Part shown: positions 36,663 through 46,929 of the stretch, piece after piece
How the letters are laid out: each line of letters starts with the position of its first letter
Position numbering within the stretch: position 1 is the first letter of the stretch
Made by a program: the position numbers and the translations under genes
The notes under the pieces: model-generated
Seen by the model: only the letters and a program-made list of their open reading frames with translations
Database searches by the model: none
Told to the model about the DNA's origin: nothing
Assembly (NCBI GenBank): GCA_015056575.1
Contig: SVGA01000008.1
Coordinates: 62,001-126,000, forward strand
Length of the DNA: 64,000 bases
Direction: 5' to 3'
Origin: Butyrivibrio sp.
GTDB lineage: Bacteria > Bacillota > Clostridia > Lachnospirales > Lachnospiraceae

Positions 36663-36705
36663 AAAGCTGTTATCTTCGGAAAAGAAGATAGCAGCTTTTA
36701 TTTTT
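36663..36705 (+). terminator. Terminator after the GGDEF-EAL gene
   Basis: AAAGCTGTTATCTTC (36663-36677) pairs with GAAGATAGCAGCTTT (36684-36698), one G-T pair, followed by a T-rich tail. The structure is nearly symmetrical and may also serve the converging DegV gene. Confidence 0.9.
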
Positions 36706-36722
36706 GTTATAACTTTGCAAGA

Positions 36723-37610
36723 TCAGTCCAGTCTCTTCTTGCCGAAGAAGAAAAGAGCTACGGTGCCGGGGCCGGTGTGGCTTCCGATGGTAGTTCCGAT
36801 GCTGTAGATCCTGACTTTGTTCTTCAGGTGTGGGAACTTGGACTCAATAAGATCAGCAACGGCTCTGGCCTCTTTATAGCAGTCAGAGTTGGAAATATAA
36901 CACTCCTGAGCATATTCCAGACCGTTTTCGGCAAGTTCTTCCATCTTGGCAACCTGTGCCTTCATGACTGCGTTTATACCTCTTAACTTGGAACGAACAA
37001 TAAGTCTTCCCTGATAATCTACGTTAAGAAGAGGACAGATCTTAAGAGCGCCTCCGATGATGCCGGCTGCCTTGGAAACCCTTCCGCCTCTTACGAGGTA
37101 AGTAAGGTCGGTGACAAAGAACCAGTGCTGACATTCCAGACGATGCTCAATGACCCATTCGTAAAGCTCATCGATGGTCTTGCCCTCATCACGAAGATCT
37201 GCAAGCTTGTTCATAAGAAGGCCATATCCTGCTGAAGCGGCAAGGGAATCAACAACGTAAACCTTGCTGCCGGGATACTTCTCAAGTACCTGGTCCCTGG
37301 CGATGGTAGCGGAGTTCAAGGTTCCTGAAATTCCGGAGCTGAGAGTCAGGTGCAGAATATCCTTGCCCTGTTTGATAATGTTCTCAAAGTATTCAACGTA
37401 TTCGCCTACGGTAACCTGAGAAGTCTTGGTCATGGCTCCATTTGCCATGGCTTTGTAGAATTCGTCGAAAGGATAGGAAACGCCAAGATCATCTAAGTAA
37501 TCCTTGCCGTCTACGCTGAAATGAAAGCAGATGTAACTTATGTCTCTTTCCTTGAAGTGCTCTGCAGTCAGGTCTGCTGTGGAACAGCAGCTAAGTACAA
37601 AACTGTTCAT
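36723..37610 (-). CDS. DegV family fatty-acid-binding protein
   Basis: The 295-residue protein has the DegV pattern: SCCSTADLTAEHF at the N-terminus, a DDLG segment, KTSQVTVGEYVEYFE, the loop HLTLSSGISGTLNSA near residue 90, and YVVDSLAASAGYG. Characterised members (FakB) bind a fatty acid and present it to a kinase for use in phospholipid synthesis. No FakA kinase gene is nearby. I took the start at 37610, with GGAGG ten bases upstream; a TTG 27 bases earlier overlaps that site. It is divergent from the pheST T-box leader. Confidence 0.93.
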   Translation of the reverse strand: MNSFVLSCCSTADLTAEHFKERDISYICFHFSVDGKDYLDDLGVSYPFDEFYKAMANGAMTKTSQVTVGEYVEYFENIIKQGKDILHLTLSSGISGTLNSATIARDQVLEKYPGSKVYVVDSLAASAGYGLLMNKLADLRDEGKTIDELYEWVIEHRLECQHWFFVTDLTYLVRGGRVSKAAGIIGGALKICPLLNVDYQGRLIVRSKLRGINAVMKAQVAKMEELAENGLEYAQECYISNSDCYKEARAVADLIESKFPHLKNKVRIYSIGTTIGSHTGPGTVALFFFGKKRLD

Positions 37611-37705
37611 GAGTATAACGCCTCCGTTTTTATTCAATACCTTATACTAACACCATTATGTTACCTATGGCAAATAAAATGATAGTAAGCGACTTATTTT
37701 TCCCG

Positions 37706-37734
37706 TTGACAAAAAGCAGTTGTGACAATAAAAT
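37706..37734 (+). promoter_or_regulatory. Promoter of the pheST operon
   Basis: A perfect TTGACA and TAAAAT are separated by 17 bases. Transcription would begin near 37741, giving a leader of about 340 bases. Confidence 0.85.
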
Positions 37735-37740
37735 TAGTAA

Positions 37741-37985
37741 CTGTATTAAGACAACATTAAATATACAAATGCATTGATGATGTCGGCGTAAGCCGGAGAT
37801 GTTGTATCTGTCTTACCAGAGAACTGGAGCCACCGGCTGAGAGCTCCACAAGCAACGGATACATACGGAAATTTCGCATCGGAGCATTCTTTCAAATGAG
37901 AGTTCGGCATATGCCGAGAATAAGGGTGGTACCGCGGATAATATTCGTCCCTTGTGCATTAAAGTGCACAAGGGATTTTTTTCGC
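37741..37985 (+). promoter_or_regulatory. T-box leader controlling pheST
   Basis: The leader contains the hallmark T-box sequence AGGGTGGTACCGCGG (37923-37937), followed at once by an intrinsic terminator. Uncharged tRNA would pair with it and favour the antiterminator, turning on pheST when charged tRNA-Phe is scarce. Upstream hairpins fit stem I and the following stems (for example TTCGGCATATGCCGAG near 37914). A TTC at 37874-37876 is a candidate Phe specifier, but its place in the specifier loop was not modelled. The amino acid is inferred mainly from the downstream genes. Confidence 0.92.
37948..37983 (+). terminator. Regulated terminator of the T-box leader
   Basis: TCCCTTGTGCA (37948-37958) pairs perfectly with TGCACAAGGGA (37965-37975), followed by a run of eight T residues (37976-37983). 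Its 5' strand overlaps the segment that would form the antiterminator. Confidence 0.9.
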
Positions 37986-38083
37986 GTGAAGAAAGAGCGT
38001 TGCCTGCCGGGAAACCCATGACGTTTTTTAGCCCGATTCACGGGGAAATGCAGTACATGAACAGAAAACAGGAGGAAGGAATT

Positions 38084-39130
38084 TTGGAAAACAGCGCATT
38101 ACATCAGCAAATTGAAGCAATTCGTGAAGAAATCAAGGCTAATTCCGAGAAGCTTGACAGCTCTAAGCTTGTTTACGAGCTTAGAAAGAGTTTTTTGGAC
38201 AACAAGACCGGTAAGATTTCAGCTCTTATGAAGGAGATGAAGAACATCGCCGCGGAGGACAGAGCCGAGTACGGCAAGAATGTCAATGAACTTAAGCAAT
38301 GGGCTCTTGCTCAGTTTGATGAACTGGACAAGAAGATGAAGGAAAAAGAGCTCAAGGCAAGATATGAGAGGGAGAAGCAGGACGTAACAATGCCTGCCAA
38401 GATGCGCTATCAGGGCAATCTTCACCCTGTAACTCAGATGAGAGAGACTCTTATAGACATCTTCGCGGGAATGGGCTTTGAGATATATGAGGGGACTGAG
38501 ATTGAGAATGACTATTACAATTTCACCGCTCTTAATACACCTGCCGATCATCCTGCAAGAGATATGCAGGACACTTTCTATTTAAGTCCTGAGTTTCTCT
38601 TAAGAACCCAGACTTCATCAGGTCAGATCCATGTTATGGAGAACAAGAAGCCCCCGATCAAGATTCTTTCACCCGGTAAGGTTTTCCGTTCAGATGATGA
38701 TGCAACTCATTCACCTATGTTCTCACAGATGGAAGGCCTTGTAGTTGATAAGAATGTTACACTCTGTGACCTTAAGGGCGCTCTGGAGACCTTTGCTCAG
38801 AAGATTTTCGGCGAAGGAACCACAACAAGGCTTCGTCCCTCATATTTCCCTTTTACGGAGCCTTCGGTAGAGGTTGACTGCAGCTGCTTTGCCTGCGGCG
38901 GAAAGGGATGTAACCTCTGTAAGGGTACCGGCTGGATCGAGGTTCTCGGTGCCGGCGTAGTTAACAAGAAGGTTTTGGAGAACTGCGGAATTGACTCGGA
39001 AGAGTACAGCGGCTTTGCTTTTGGTATCGGTATCGAGCGTGCAACAATGCTCAAGTACGGCATCAACAACATCAAACTTTTATATGAGTCAGACCTTGAT
39101 GTTCTTAAGCAGATCGATCACTACGAATAA
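38084..39130 (+). CDS. pheS: Phenylalanyl-tRNA synthetase alpha subunit
   Basis: The catalytic subunit charges tRNA-Phe with phenylalanine. An N-terminal coiled coil (residues 1-100) binds tRNA. The class II catalytic domain has [18 protein letters not shown] (motif 2 region) and [17 protein letters not shown] (motif 3). It also has a Cys-rich loop [12 protein letters not shown], common in Firmicutes. I placed the start at TTG 38084, with GGAGG eight bases upstream. This gives 348 residues, close to the 344 of the B. subtilis protein. An open frame continues upstream into the T-box terminator, with ATG codons at 38057 and 38018 as weaker options. Confidence 0.93.
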   Translation: MENSALHQQIEAIREEIKANSEKLDSSKLVYELRKSFLDNKTGKISALMKEMKNIAAEDRAEYGKNVNELKQWALAQFDELDKKMKEKELKARYEREKQDVTMPAKMRYQGNLHPVTQMRETLIDIFAGMGFEIYEGTEIENDYYNFTALNTPADHPARDMQDTFYLSPEFLLRTQTSSGQIHVMENKKPPIKILSPGKVFRSDDDATHSPMFSQMEGLVVDKNVTLCDLKGALETFAQKIFGEGTTTRLRPSYFPFTEPSVEVDCSCFACGGKGCNLCKGTGWIEVLGAGVVNKKVLENCGIDSEEYSGFAFGIGIERATMLKYGINNIKLLYESDLDVLKQIDHYE

Positions 39131-39148
39131 TTTAGGAGGAAACCGAAA

Positions 39149-41569
39149 ATGTTAGTACCTTTAAGTTGGCTTAAAGATTTTGTTGATATAGATATTGAAC
39201 CCAAAGAGCTTGAGAAGAAGCTTTTCGACTGTGGATTCGAAGTTGAAGAGTGCTGGGAAGTGGGAAAAGACATATCAAATGTTGTAGTCGGACAGGTTGA
39301 AACCTGCGAGGCAATTCCCGATACCCACCTTCATGCATGTACAGTTAACGCAGGTGAGCATGGAACTTTTAAGGTTGTCTGCGGCGCAGATAACGTTCAG
39401 GCAGGAGGAAAGTATCCTCTGGCTCTCGTTGGCGCTACCGTTATTGAGACTGAGAGAGACCATGTTACTGTGATCGGAGTTGCCACCATCAAAAAGGGCA
39501 AGCTTCGCGGCTACGATTCAGAGGGTATGCTCTGCTCAGGAGTTGAGCTTGGCGTTAACGAGGATATGTATCCCGGAGCAGGCTATAACGGACTTCTTGT
39601 ATTCCCTGAGAATACAAAGGTTGGTATTGATGTAAAGCCTATTCTCGGTCTTGATGACTGGATCTTTGATGTGTCCATCACAGCTAACAGACCTGACTGT
39701 CAGAGTATCTACGGTCTTGCCAGAGAGGTTGCCGCAGCACTTGATAAGCCTTTAAAAGAGATTGACCTTTCCTACACCGAAACAGATGTGGAAAATCAGG
39801 GATTTACCGTAACAGTTGAAGATCCCGATCTTTGCCCCAGATATATCGGACACTATGTCTATGACGTAAAGCTTGCCGAGAGCCCTCTCTGGATGAAGAG
39901 AAGACTTGCAATGGTTGGCAATAATGCAATAAATAACATCGTTGATATTACAAACTACATCATGAGAGAGCTTGGACAGCCCATGCATGCCTTTGACGGC
40001 AACTTCCTTGAGGGCAATAAGATCGTTGTAAGACGTGCCAGACAGGGCGAGAAGATTGTTACTCTCGATGAGAATGAGTTTGAACTGACTACAGATAACC
40101 TTGTTATCTGCGACGGCGTAAAGCCTGTAGCTCTTGCAGGTATCATGGGCGGTCTTAACTCAGAGATCCGTGATACAACTACAACAGTTACCTTCGAGGC
40201 TGCCAAGTTCATGCGTGACAATATCCGTAAGAGTTCAAGAGCACTTGGACAGTCTTCCGATTCATCGGCTGCTTTTTCAAAGGGTGTTTACGAGTACACG
40301 ACCGTTATCGCCATGAAGAGAGCTCTTCATCTTATTGAGGAGCTTCATGCAGGTAAGGTATCCAAAACTCACGTTGATATCAATACCGGAAACAGCCTTG
40401 AGAAAAAAGAGATGAAGGCTTCCATTAAGAAAGTAAACGGAGTTCTCGGAATTGAAGTTCCCGAAGATGAGATAAAGAGAATCCTTACAAACTTAAGCTT
40501 TGAGCCTGTTATTAACGGAGATGAGCTTACCATCAAAATCCCTGCATATCGTGAGGATATGGAAGATTATCCCGATATCGCAGAAGAGCTTATCCGTATG
40601 TACGGTTATGACCATGTTGAAGCTACATTCCTTAAGGATTGCAGCGTTACAGTGGGAGGAAGAAACTTAAGACAGAAGACAGAGCTTCGTATCAAGAGAG
40701 CTCTTTGTGCTCAGGGTGCATATGAGTGCATGCATTATTCATTCTTCTCACCCAGTGACCTTGATCTTCTTGGATTTGCAGAGGATGCGCCCGAGAGAAA
40801 TGCCATCAGGATCCTTAATCCTATAAATGAGGACCTGTCTCTTATGAGAACCACACTTGCGGCACAGATGATCCACGCCATTGCAAGAAACCAGAAGAAG
40901 GGAACTCTTGAGGGAAGACTGTTTGAACTTGGAAACAGATTCGTTCCCAAGTCACTTCCTCTTACCGAATACCCCGAGGAGAAAGCTACTCTTTGCATCG
41001 GTATCTTTGGCGAAGGAGAGGACATCTTCACATTAAAGGGCCTTGCACAGAATGTTGCGGATTCACTGCATGTATGCTTTAAGTATGAAACTTCCGAGAA
41101 GACATATCTGCACCCTTACAGAACTGCAAAGATCCTGTGCGAGGGTGAAGAGGTCGGATATCTTGGACAGATCACCTATGAGATCCAGGATGAGACCGAT
41201 ATGAGAATTCCTGCTTATATCTGCGAGATAGATCTTTCCGTTCTTGAGAAGTGGTATGACAGGACTCCTGTATTTACTCCGCTTTCAAAGTTTGCTGTTG
41301 TTAAGCGTGACCTTGCTCTTATCATGGATAAGACAGTTACCTGTGGAGAGGTTGAGGAGGCAATCTACGGTTCCTGCAAGTATGTGACCGATGTTAAGCT
41401 CTTTGACGTATACGAGGGACTTCCTATTCCTCCCACCAAGAAGAGCATGGCCTTCACAATAACCTTCACTCCAAAGGATGAAGAGCTTACTGACGAGATG
41501 ATAAACGGATTTGTGGATAAGATGCTTAGAAAGCTCTCATTCACAATGGGAATCGAAATCCGCAGCTGA
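39149..41569 (+). CDS. pheT: Phenylalanyl-tRNA synthetase beta subunit
   Basis: Partner of pheS in the (alpha-beta)2 enzyme. At 806 residues it has the standard order: EMAP-type tRNA-binding domain (residues 40-160, VVVGQVETCEAIPD), B3/B4 editing domain (about 210-390), B5 domain, a class II-like core (RTTLAAQMIHAIARNQKKG) and the C-terminal ferredoxin-like anticodon-binding domain (LSKFAVVKRDLALIMDKTV). TAGGAGGA precedes the ATG, 18 bases after pheS. It is co-transcribed under the T-box. Confidence 0.97.
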   Translation: MLVPLSWLKDFVDIDIEPKELEKKLFDCGFEVEECWEVGKDISNVVVGQVETCEAIPDTHLHACTVNAGEHGTFKVVCGADNVQAGGKYPLALVGATVIETERDHVTVIGVATIKKGKLRGYDSEGMLCSGVELGVNEDMYPGAGYNGLLVFPENTKVGIDVKPILGLDDWIFDVSITANRPDCQSIYGLAREVAAALDKPLKEIDLSYTETDVENQGFTVTVEDPDLCPRYIGHYVYDVKLAESPLWMKRRLAMVGNNAINNIVDITNYIMRELGQPMHAFDGNFLEGNKIVVRRARQGEKIVTLDENEFELTTDNLVICDGVKPVALAGIMGGLNSEIRDTTTTVTFEAAKFMRDNIRKSSRALGQSSDSSAAFSKGVYEYTTVIAMKRALHLIEELHAGKVSKTHVDINTGNSLEKKEMKASIKKVNGVLGIEVPEDEIKRILTNLSFEPVINGDELTIKIPAYREDMEDYPDIAEELIRMYGYDHVEATFLKDCSVTVGGRNLRQKTELRIKRALCAQGAYECMHYSFFSPSDLDLLGFAEDAPERNAIRILNPINEDLSLMRTTLAAQMIHAIARNQKKGTLEGRLFELGNRFVPKSLPLTEYPEEKATLCIGIFGEGEDIFTLKGLAQNVADSLHVCFKYETSEKTYLHPYRTAKILCEGEEVGYLGQITYEIQDETDMRIPAYICEIDLSVLEKWYDRTPVFTPLSKFAVVKRDLALIMDKTVTCGEVEEAIYGSCKYVTDVKLFDVYEGLPIPPTKKSMAFTITFTPKDEELTDEMINGFVDKMLRKLSFTMGIEIRS

Positions 41570-41602
41570 TAAGATGATTTGATTGAAACCGCAGCAGGTG
41601 TT

Positions 41603-41639
41603 AAAATAGTCATTGCTCATGTTAGCAATGACTATTTTT
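41603..41639 (+). terminator. Terminator after pheT
   Basis: AAAATAGTCATTGC (41603-41616) pairs perfectly with GCAATGACTATTTT (41625-41638) around an 8-base loop. The last stem bases provide the T-run. Confidence 0.88.
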
Positions 41640-41657
41640 AATTCGAAAGGAGTTTTT

Positions 41658-43157
41658 ATGAATAGAATAAACGCATGGACAACCTACAATCAGGCTCAGC
41701 TTAAGGCAGTAGATAAGTTTGCCGATCAGTACAAGGTATTCCTTGATAATTCCAAGACTGAGAGAGAAGCCATCGATACCATCGTCAATGAGATTGAGGC
41801 TGCAGGCTACAGAGAGCTGAACACTTTGATCGGCGGAAAGACCAAGCTCAAAAAGGGCGATAAGGTTTACTCCGTATGGATGAACAAATCAATTGCAATG
41901 TTCCTGATCGGTTCCGATCCAATGGAAGCAGGAATGAATATCCTTGGGGCACACATTGATTCACCCAGACTGGACGTTAAGCAGAATCCTCTTTATGAGG
42001 ACAGCAGCATTGCCTATCTTGATACGCATTACTACGGCGGTATCAAGAAGTATCAGTATGTTGCAATGCCTCTGGCTATTCACGGCGTTATCGTTAAGAC
42101 CGACGGGACTACTGTTCAGCTGAACGTAGGTGAGGATGAGGATGATCCTGTATTCTTCGTATCAGATCTTCTTATCCACCTGGCTCAGGAGCAGATGGCC
42201 AAGAAGGCTTCCAATGTTATTGAGGGTGAAGCCCTTGATCTTATTGTAGGTAACAGACCCTTCGTAATCGAGAAGGATGAGAAGGAAAAGGCAGAAAAAA
42301 AGAACACCAGGCTCTCAGCAGGAGAGAAGTATGCGATCGATGCAGAGAAGGCAGAGAAGGAGGAAAACGGCAAGGTTTCGGGAGCTGTTAAGCGCGGAAT
42401 CCTGGCAATCCTTCACGACCTCTACGGAATCAAAGAGGAGGACTTCATCTCAGCCGAGCTTGAGATCGTTCCTGCAGGAAAGGCAAGAGATGCAGGCTTT
42501 GACAGATCAATGATCCTTGGCTACGGACATGATGACAGAGTATGCGCTTATCCTTCAATGAGAGCAATTCTTGATGTGAAGAATGTTAAGAGAACTTCCT
42601 GCTGCATTCTTGTAGATAAAGAGGAGATCGGTTCTGTAGGTGCAACAGGTATGCAGTCAAGATTCTTTGAGAATGCGGTTGCAGAGCTTATGAACCTGAC
42701 CGTGGAAGGCTACAGTGATCTGGCTCTTAGAAGATGCCTTGCAAATTCCTGCATGCTTTCATCCGATGTTAACGCAGGCTTTGATCCCAGCTATGCATCC
42801 TGCTTTGAGAAGAAGAACGCATCTTACCTCGGAGGCGGACTTGTATTCAGCAAGTTCACAGGATCCCGCGGCAAGTCAGGCTCTAACGATGCCAACGCTG
42901 AGTTCATTGCGGAGATCAGAAAGGCTTATGAGAAGGATAAGATCGTTTATCAGACAGCCGAGCTTGGCAAGGTTGATGTTGGCGGCGGTGGAACCATTGC
43001 TTATATCCTTGCTCTTTATGGCATGAACGTTATAGATGCAGGTGTGGCCGTTCTTAACATGCATGCACCCTGGGAAGCTATCAGCAAGGCAGACCTTTAC
43101 GAAGCATACAGAGGATATGTATCCTTCCTGCAGAATATTGATTTTAGAAACCAGTAA
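41658..43157 (+). CDS. M18 family aminopeptidase
   Basis: A 499-residue zinc aminopeptidase of the aspartyl aminopeptidase family. Zinc ligands and catalytic residues lie in [15 protein letters not shown] near residue 97, [15 protein letters not shown] near residue 318 and [10 protein letters not shown], with a C-terminal His in [10 protein letters not shown] charged, Lys/Glu-rich insertion ([20 protein letters not shown]) sits near residue 215. The start at 41658 has AAAGGAG at ideal spacing; an earlier in-frame ATG at 41613 lies in the terminator. It probably trims peptides with acidic or other N-termini in the cytosol. Confidence 0.94.
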   Translation: MNRINAWTTYNQAQLKAVDKFADQYKVFLDNSKTEREAIDTIVNEIEAAGYRELNTLIGGKTKLKKGDKVYSVWMNKSIAMFLIGSDPMEAGMNILGAHIDSPRLDVKQNPLYEDSSIAYLDTHYYGGIKKYQYVAMPLAIHGVIVKTDGTTVQLNVGEDEDDPVFFVSDLLIHLAQEQMAKKASNVIEGEALDLIVGNRPFVIEKDEKEKAEKKNTRLSAGEKYAIDAEKAEKEENGKVSGAVKRGILAILHDLYGIKEEDFISAELEIVPAGKARDAGFDRSMILGYGHDDRVCAYPSMRAILDVKNVKRTSCCILVDKEEIGSVGATGMQSRFFENAVAELMNLTVEGYSDLALRRCLANSCMLSSDVNAGFDPSYASCFEKKNASYLGGGLVFSKFTGSRGKSGSNDANAEFIAEIRKAYEKDKIVYQTAELGKVDVGGGGTIAYILALYGMNVIDAGVAVLNMHAPWEAISKADLYEAYRGYVSFLQNIDFRNQ

Positions 43158-43177
43158 TTTTTAGAAAGAAATATCAG

Positions 43178-44239
43178 ATGAGTGAAAATACAGAAATAGG
43201 TTTAAGTACGGCAGACTACTTTTTTGACCTGCCAAAGGAGCTTATCGCTCAGGATCCCCTTGAAAGGAGAGACGAGTGCAGGCTTCTTACCATGGACAAG
43301 ACCACAGGACGCGTTGAGCATCACATCTTCAGCGAGATAATAAACTACCTGGAGCCCGGTGATTGTCTTGTTCTGAATAATACCAGAGTTATTCCCGCAA
43401 GACTCCTGGGCTTTAAAGAGGGCACGGGAGCTGCGGTGGAGATCCTGCTCCTTAAGAGGAAGGAAGCGGATCTTTGGGAGTGTCTGGTAAAACCCGGCAA
43501 GAAACTCCGACCCGGAGCAAGGGTAAGCTTCGGCGATGGAATACTTACTGCGGAAGTGATGGATATTGTGGATGAGGGAAACCGCCTTGTGAGATTCTTC
43601 TATGAGGGAATCTGGGAGGAGGTTCTGGACAGACTGGGTGAGATGCCACTGCCTCCCTACATCACCCACAAGCTTCAGGACAAGAACATGTATCAGACCG
43701 TCTATGCCAAATACGACGGCTCTGCAGCTGCGCCCACAGCGGGACTTCACTTTACAAACGACCTTCTTAAGAAGATAGAGGAGAAGGGAGTTGACCTTGC
43801 CTATGTTACCCTGCATGTTGGCCTTGGTACCTTCAGACCCGTTAAGGTTACAAATGTCAAAGAGCATCACATGCACTCCGAGTGGTATCAGGTGACACAG
43901 GAAGCCGCAGACAAGATCAACAGGGCAAAAGAGACAGGTCACAGAGTCATCTGCGTCGGTACAACCAGCTGCAGGACCATTGAAAGCGCTGCGGATGAGA
44001 AGGGATACCTTACCGCCTGCAGCGATGATACATCGATCTTTATTTACCCGGGATACAGGTTTAAGGTGACGGACTGTCTTATCACTAATTTCCATCTTCC
44101 CGAGTCAACGCTGGTCATGCTGGTGTCGGCTCTTGCAGGCAGAGAGCATGTCCTTAATGCTTATGAAGAGGCAATCCGTGAAAAGTACAGATTCTTTTCC
44201 TTCGGTGATGCCTGCTTTTTCTACGATGAAAAGAAGTGA
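43178..44239 (+). CDS. queA: S-adenosylmethionine:tRNA ribosyltransferase-isomerase
   Basis: QueA adds the cyclopentene ring precursor from SAM to 7-aminomethyl-7-deazaguanine in tRNA, making epoxyqueuosine. The sequence has [23 protein letters not shown] at the N-terminus, [15 protein letters not shown], the highly conserved [34 protein letters not shown] and [12 protein letters not shown]. The 353-residue length fits. Other queuosine genes are not in the window. AAAGAAATATCAG precedes the start, a weak binding site. Confidence 0.96.
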   Translation: MSENTEIGLSTADYFFDLPKELIAQDPLERRDECRLLTMDKTTGRVEHHIFSEIINYLEPGDCLVLNNTRVIPARLLGFKEGTGAAVEILLLKRKEADLWECLVKPGKKLRPGARVSFGDGILTAEVMDIVDEGNRLVRFFYEGIWEEVLDRLGEMPLPPYITHKLQDKNMYQTVYAKYDGSAAAPTAGLHFTNDLLKKIEEKGVDLAYVTLHVGLGTFRPVKVTNVKEHHMHSEWYQVTQEAADKINRAKETGHRVICVGTTSCRTIESAADEKGYLTACSDDTSIFIYPGYRFKVTDCLITNFHLPESTLVMLVSALAGREHVLNAYEEAIREKYRFFSFGDACFFYDEKK

Positions 44240-44263
44240 AAATTAGATTTTACCATAGCATCG

Positions 44264-44272
44264 TGATACAAT
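44264..44272 (+). promoter_or_regulatory. Extended -10 promoter candidate for the PilZ-ugd-GGDEF cluster
   Basis: TGATACAAT is an extended -10 element 46 bases before the PilZ start. A weak TTAGAT lies at -35 with an 18-base spacer. Confidence 0.45.
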
Positions 44273-44318
44273 GGTTAAGTAGGAAGCGTTACTAACCAAT
44301 CTTAAACGGGGGTGCATT

Positions 44319-44675
44319 ATGGAAGATAAGAGAAAACACAAAAGGCTCCAGCTCACCGGCGAGATCATTCTCAAACAGCTGGGAGGATCAGGTGAGGCGA
44401 CATCAGCGCAGATCGAGATCCATGACTGTTCCAGAGACGGTCTGGGATTTAAAACGGATGCTCAGCTCACTATCGGTAACAACTATGAGGCAAACTTAAC
44501 GCTTTGGACCAAGGAAACTCTTCATGTATTTATACAGATCGTAAGAGCATCCAAGGAGGGCAACGATTTTCATTATGGGGGAATTTTCATCGGAATGCCC
44601 GACACGGACAAGATGAGAATAGAGGTCTATGAGACCGTAGAAGATCAATTGAAAGAACAGGAAAACAATAAATGA
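44319..44675 (+). CDS. Small PilZ-domain protein, probable c-di-GMP receptor
   Basis: The 118-residue protein is a single PilZ domain. Both c-di-GMP-binding motifs are present: RKHKR (RxxxR type) at residues 5-9 and DCSRDGLGF (DxSxxG) near residue 47. A GGIFIG segment closes the barrel. It overlaps the UDP-glucose dehydrogenase gene by 4 bases (ATGA), which ties its synthesis to that enzyme. It probably senses c-di-GMP and may act on polysaccharide synthesis; the target is an inference. Confidence 0.88.
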   Translation: MEDKRKHKRLQLTGEIILKQLGGSGEATSAQIEIHDCSRDGLGFKTDAQLTIGNNYEANLTLWTKETLHVFIQIVRASKEGNDFHYGGIFIGMPDTDKMRIEVYETVEDQLKEQENNK

Positions 44676-45856
44676 AAATAGCAGTAGTAGGTACGGGGTA
44701 TGTGGGACTTTCAAATTCAGTTCTTTTGTCCCAGTACAATGATGTGGTGGCTGTAGATGTTATACCCGAGAAGGTGGACATGGTCAACAAACGCAGATCA
44801 CCCATTGTTGACAAAGAGCTGGAGGAGTATTTAAAGAAGGACTCTTTGAGACTGGAAGCGACCCTTGATGCCTCGTACGCTTATGAAGGAGCGGATTTTG
44901 TCATTGTTTCCACTCCTACCAATTATGATGAGAAGCTGAACTACTTTGATACTTCATCGGTGGTAAGCGTTGTGGATCAGGTAAGGAAAGAGAACCCTGA
45001 TGCATATATCATCATCAAGTCAACAATACCGGTAGGCTATACAGAGGAACTTTCACAGACCTACAATACAGATCACATAATGTTTTCACCGGAGTTTTTG
45101 AGGGAGGGACATGCCCTTTATGACAATCTCTACCCTTCAAGGATCATCGTGGGCTATGACATTGCAAGTGCGGAAGCTGAGGAGAGAGCACATCTTTTTG
45201 CAGATCTTCTTAAGCAGGGCGCGGTCAAGGAGAATATCGATGTTCTGTTTATGAATACAACAGAGGCTGAGTCGGTTAAGCTCTTTGCCAATACCTATCT
45301 GGCTCTTCGAGTATCATTCTTTAACGAGCTTGATACCTATGCAGAGGTGAGAGGCCTTAACACCAGGAACATCATTGATGGTGTGTGTCTCGATCCCAGG
45401 ATCGGTGATTTCTACAACAATCCTTCATTTGGTTACGGCGGCTATTGCCTTCCCAAGGATACCAAGCAGCTTCTGGCCAATTACGAGGATGTGCCCAATA
45501 ACCTGATCACTGCCATCGTTGATGCCAACAGGACCAGGAAGGACTTCATTGCCGACAGGATCTGGGCTCTTCATCCCAAGAAGGTGGGAGTTTACAGACT
45601 CACCATGAAGGCCGGTTCCGACAACTTCAGGCAGTCTGCTATCCAGGGTATCATGAAGAGGATCAAGTCAAGAGGAATAGAGTGCGTGGTTTACGAGCCA
45701 ACACTTGATGCGGAAGACTTCTTTAACTCCAGGGTGGAGAGAAACCTTGAAACCTTCAAGAAGGAATGTGACTTCATCATCGCAAACCGCCTTACGCCTG
45801 AACTTATGGATGTGGTGGATAAGGTATATACAAGGGATCTGTTTGGTAACGAATAA
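44672..45856 (+). CDS. ugd: UDP-glucose 6-dehydrogenase
   Basis: The enzyme oxidises UDP-glucose to UDP-glucuronate for capsule or exopolysaccharide. It has the Rossmann NAD motif [15 protein letters not shown] at residues 4-18, the STPTNYD segment, [11 protein letters not shown], and the catalytic Cys in [14 protein letters not shown] near residue 258. At 394 residues it is of normal length for the shorter form. It lies between a PilZ protein (4-base overlap) and a GGDEF protein (9 bases downstream), so c-di-GMP control is likely. UDP-N-acetylmannosamine dehydrogenase is an alternative but fits less well. Confidence 0.92.
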   Translation: MKIAVVGTGYVGLSNSVLLSQYNDVVAVDVIPEKVDMVNKRRSPIVDKELEEYLKKDSLRLEATLDASYAYEGADFVIVSTPTNYDEKLNYFDTSSVVSVVDQVRKENPDAYIIIKSTIPVGYTEELSQTYNTDHIMFSPEFLREGHALYDNLYPSRIIVGYDIASAEAEERAHLFADLLKQGAVKENIDVLFMNTTEAESVKLFANTYLALRVSFFNELDTYAEVRGLNTRNIIDGVCLDPRIGDFYNNPSFGYGGYCLPKDTKQLLANYEDVPNNLITAIVDANRTRKDFIADRIWALHPKKVGVYRLTMKAGSDNFRQSAIQGIMKRIKSRGIECVVYEPTLDAEDFFNSRVERNLETFKKECDFIIANRLTPELMDVVDKVYTRDLFGNE

Positions 45857-45865
45857 GGCAGGATT

Positions 45866-46846
45866 ATGAAGGACATAATGACAGACCGGGATATTATTTC
45901 AATCAGTAATGCAATGATAAACCTCTACCGGGTAATAGTCCTGGTAGAGGATACAAGCTCTTTTTGCCATGTTTATGAATGGGAAAAAGAGCTTTCTTAT
46001 TTGGCGGTAAATGACGGCGACCCATTTTCCGTACTTTGCGACAACATCTACAGAAACATACATCCCGAGGACAGGGAAGAGTTTCAGATACTGTCAGATC
46101 AGAACAGGATTCATGAAGTTCTTTCAAAGCAGCTCCATATCTATGGGGAGTGCAGGATAAGACATGAGGACGGTAATTATTACTGGTATGGGATCACCAT
46201 CTGTAACGCCATGGTCAGGGAGAGCACAAAGGGGCAGGAATATCTTTTCCTGATACAGGACATACATGAGAGCAAATCCAGAGAGGTAAGTGAAAATGCC
46301 CAGCTGCTCAAGAGCCTTTGCAAGCTGGAGAATGAGTATAATACGCTGTTTGAGGAAAATATGACGGATTCTCTTACGGGCTGCTATAACCGAAAGGGCT
46401 TTAAGTACTATGAAACCTTTGCTCTGGAAGAGGCTAAAAAGGCAGATAAGAAGTTATTTGTCTGTGTAATTGACCTCAACGGACTCAAGAATTTGAATGA
46501 CACCTACGGGCATGAAGCAGGGGACACAGGAATCAGAACGGTTGCGGATGCGCTTAGAGCGTCTGTGCCGGAGGGAGCCAGGATCATAAGGACAGGCGGT
46601 GATGAACTGCTGGTGTTCGCTGCCCTGGGAAGTGACAGCAGCGAACCGGAAGAGATGGGCAAGCGACTTGAGGAGTATCTGGATAATTACAACAAAACCC
46701 ATAACAATCCATTTAGGGTATCTGCCAGCTACGGCTATGTATTTGAAGACATTGATGAGAATGTTGACAGTCTTGAGAAATACATTCAGACAGCAGATGG
46801 AAAGATGTATGAGATGAAGGAGAAGACCGATCCGTATAAGCGGTAA
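45866..46846 (+). CDS. PAS-GGDEF diguanylate cyclase
   Basis: A 326-residue cytosolic protein. Residues 30-140 form a PAS-like domain (NIHPEDREEFQIL, GECRIRHEDGNYYWYG). A short helix leads to the GGDEF domain, which has DSLTGCYNRKGFKYY, DLNGLKNLNDTYGHEAGD and the loop RTGGDELLVF. GGDEL is a common active variant. It is the third gene of the PilZ-ugd cluster and could supply a local c-di-GMP pool for the PilZ protein. Two in-frame ATG codons (45866 and 45878) each have a nearby purine-rich site; the first is used here. Confidence 0.9.
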   Translation: MKDIMTDRDIISISNAMINLYRVIVLVEDTSSFCHVYEWEKELSYLAVNDGDPFSVLCDNIYRNIHPEDREEFQILSDQNRIHEVLSKQLHIYGECRIRHEDGNYYWYGITICNAMVRESTKGQEYLFLIQDIHESKSREVSENAQLLKSLCKLENEYNTLFEENMTDSLTGCYNRKGFKYYETFALEEAKKADKKLFVCVIDLNGLKNLNDTYGHEAGDTGIRTVADALRASVPEGARIIRTGGDELLVFAALGSDSSEPEEMGKRLEEYLDNYNKTHNNPFRVSASYGYVFEDIDENVDSLEKYIQTADGKMYEMKEKTDPYKR

Positions 46847-46889
46847 AGGAGGTGTTTTCATTAAACAATATCGTATCACCGGAATATAA

Positions 46890-46929
46890 AAATAAATGCC
46901 TTCCCCGGTCAGGGGAAGGCATTTATTTT
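46890..46929. terminator. Bidirectional terminator between the GGDEF gene and aroA
   Basis: AATAAATGCCTTCCCC (46891-46906) pairs perfectly with GGGGAAGGCATTTATT (46912-46927) around a 5-base loop, with A and T tracts on both sides. It serves the two converging transcripts. Confidence 0.92.

Noticed and set aside
37952..38083. N-terminal extension of PheS
   Set aside because: It begins inside the T-box terminator and makes the protein longer than the family.
43202..44095. 297-codon minus-strand frame under queA
   Set aside because: queA is fully conserved on the plus strand; the antisense frame has no start signals or family match.
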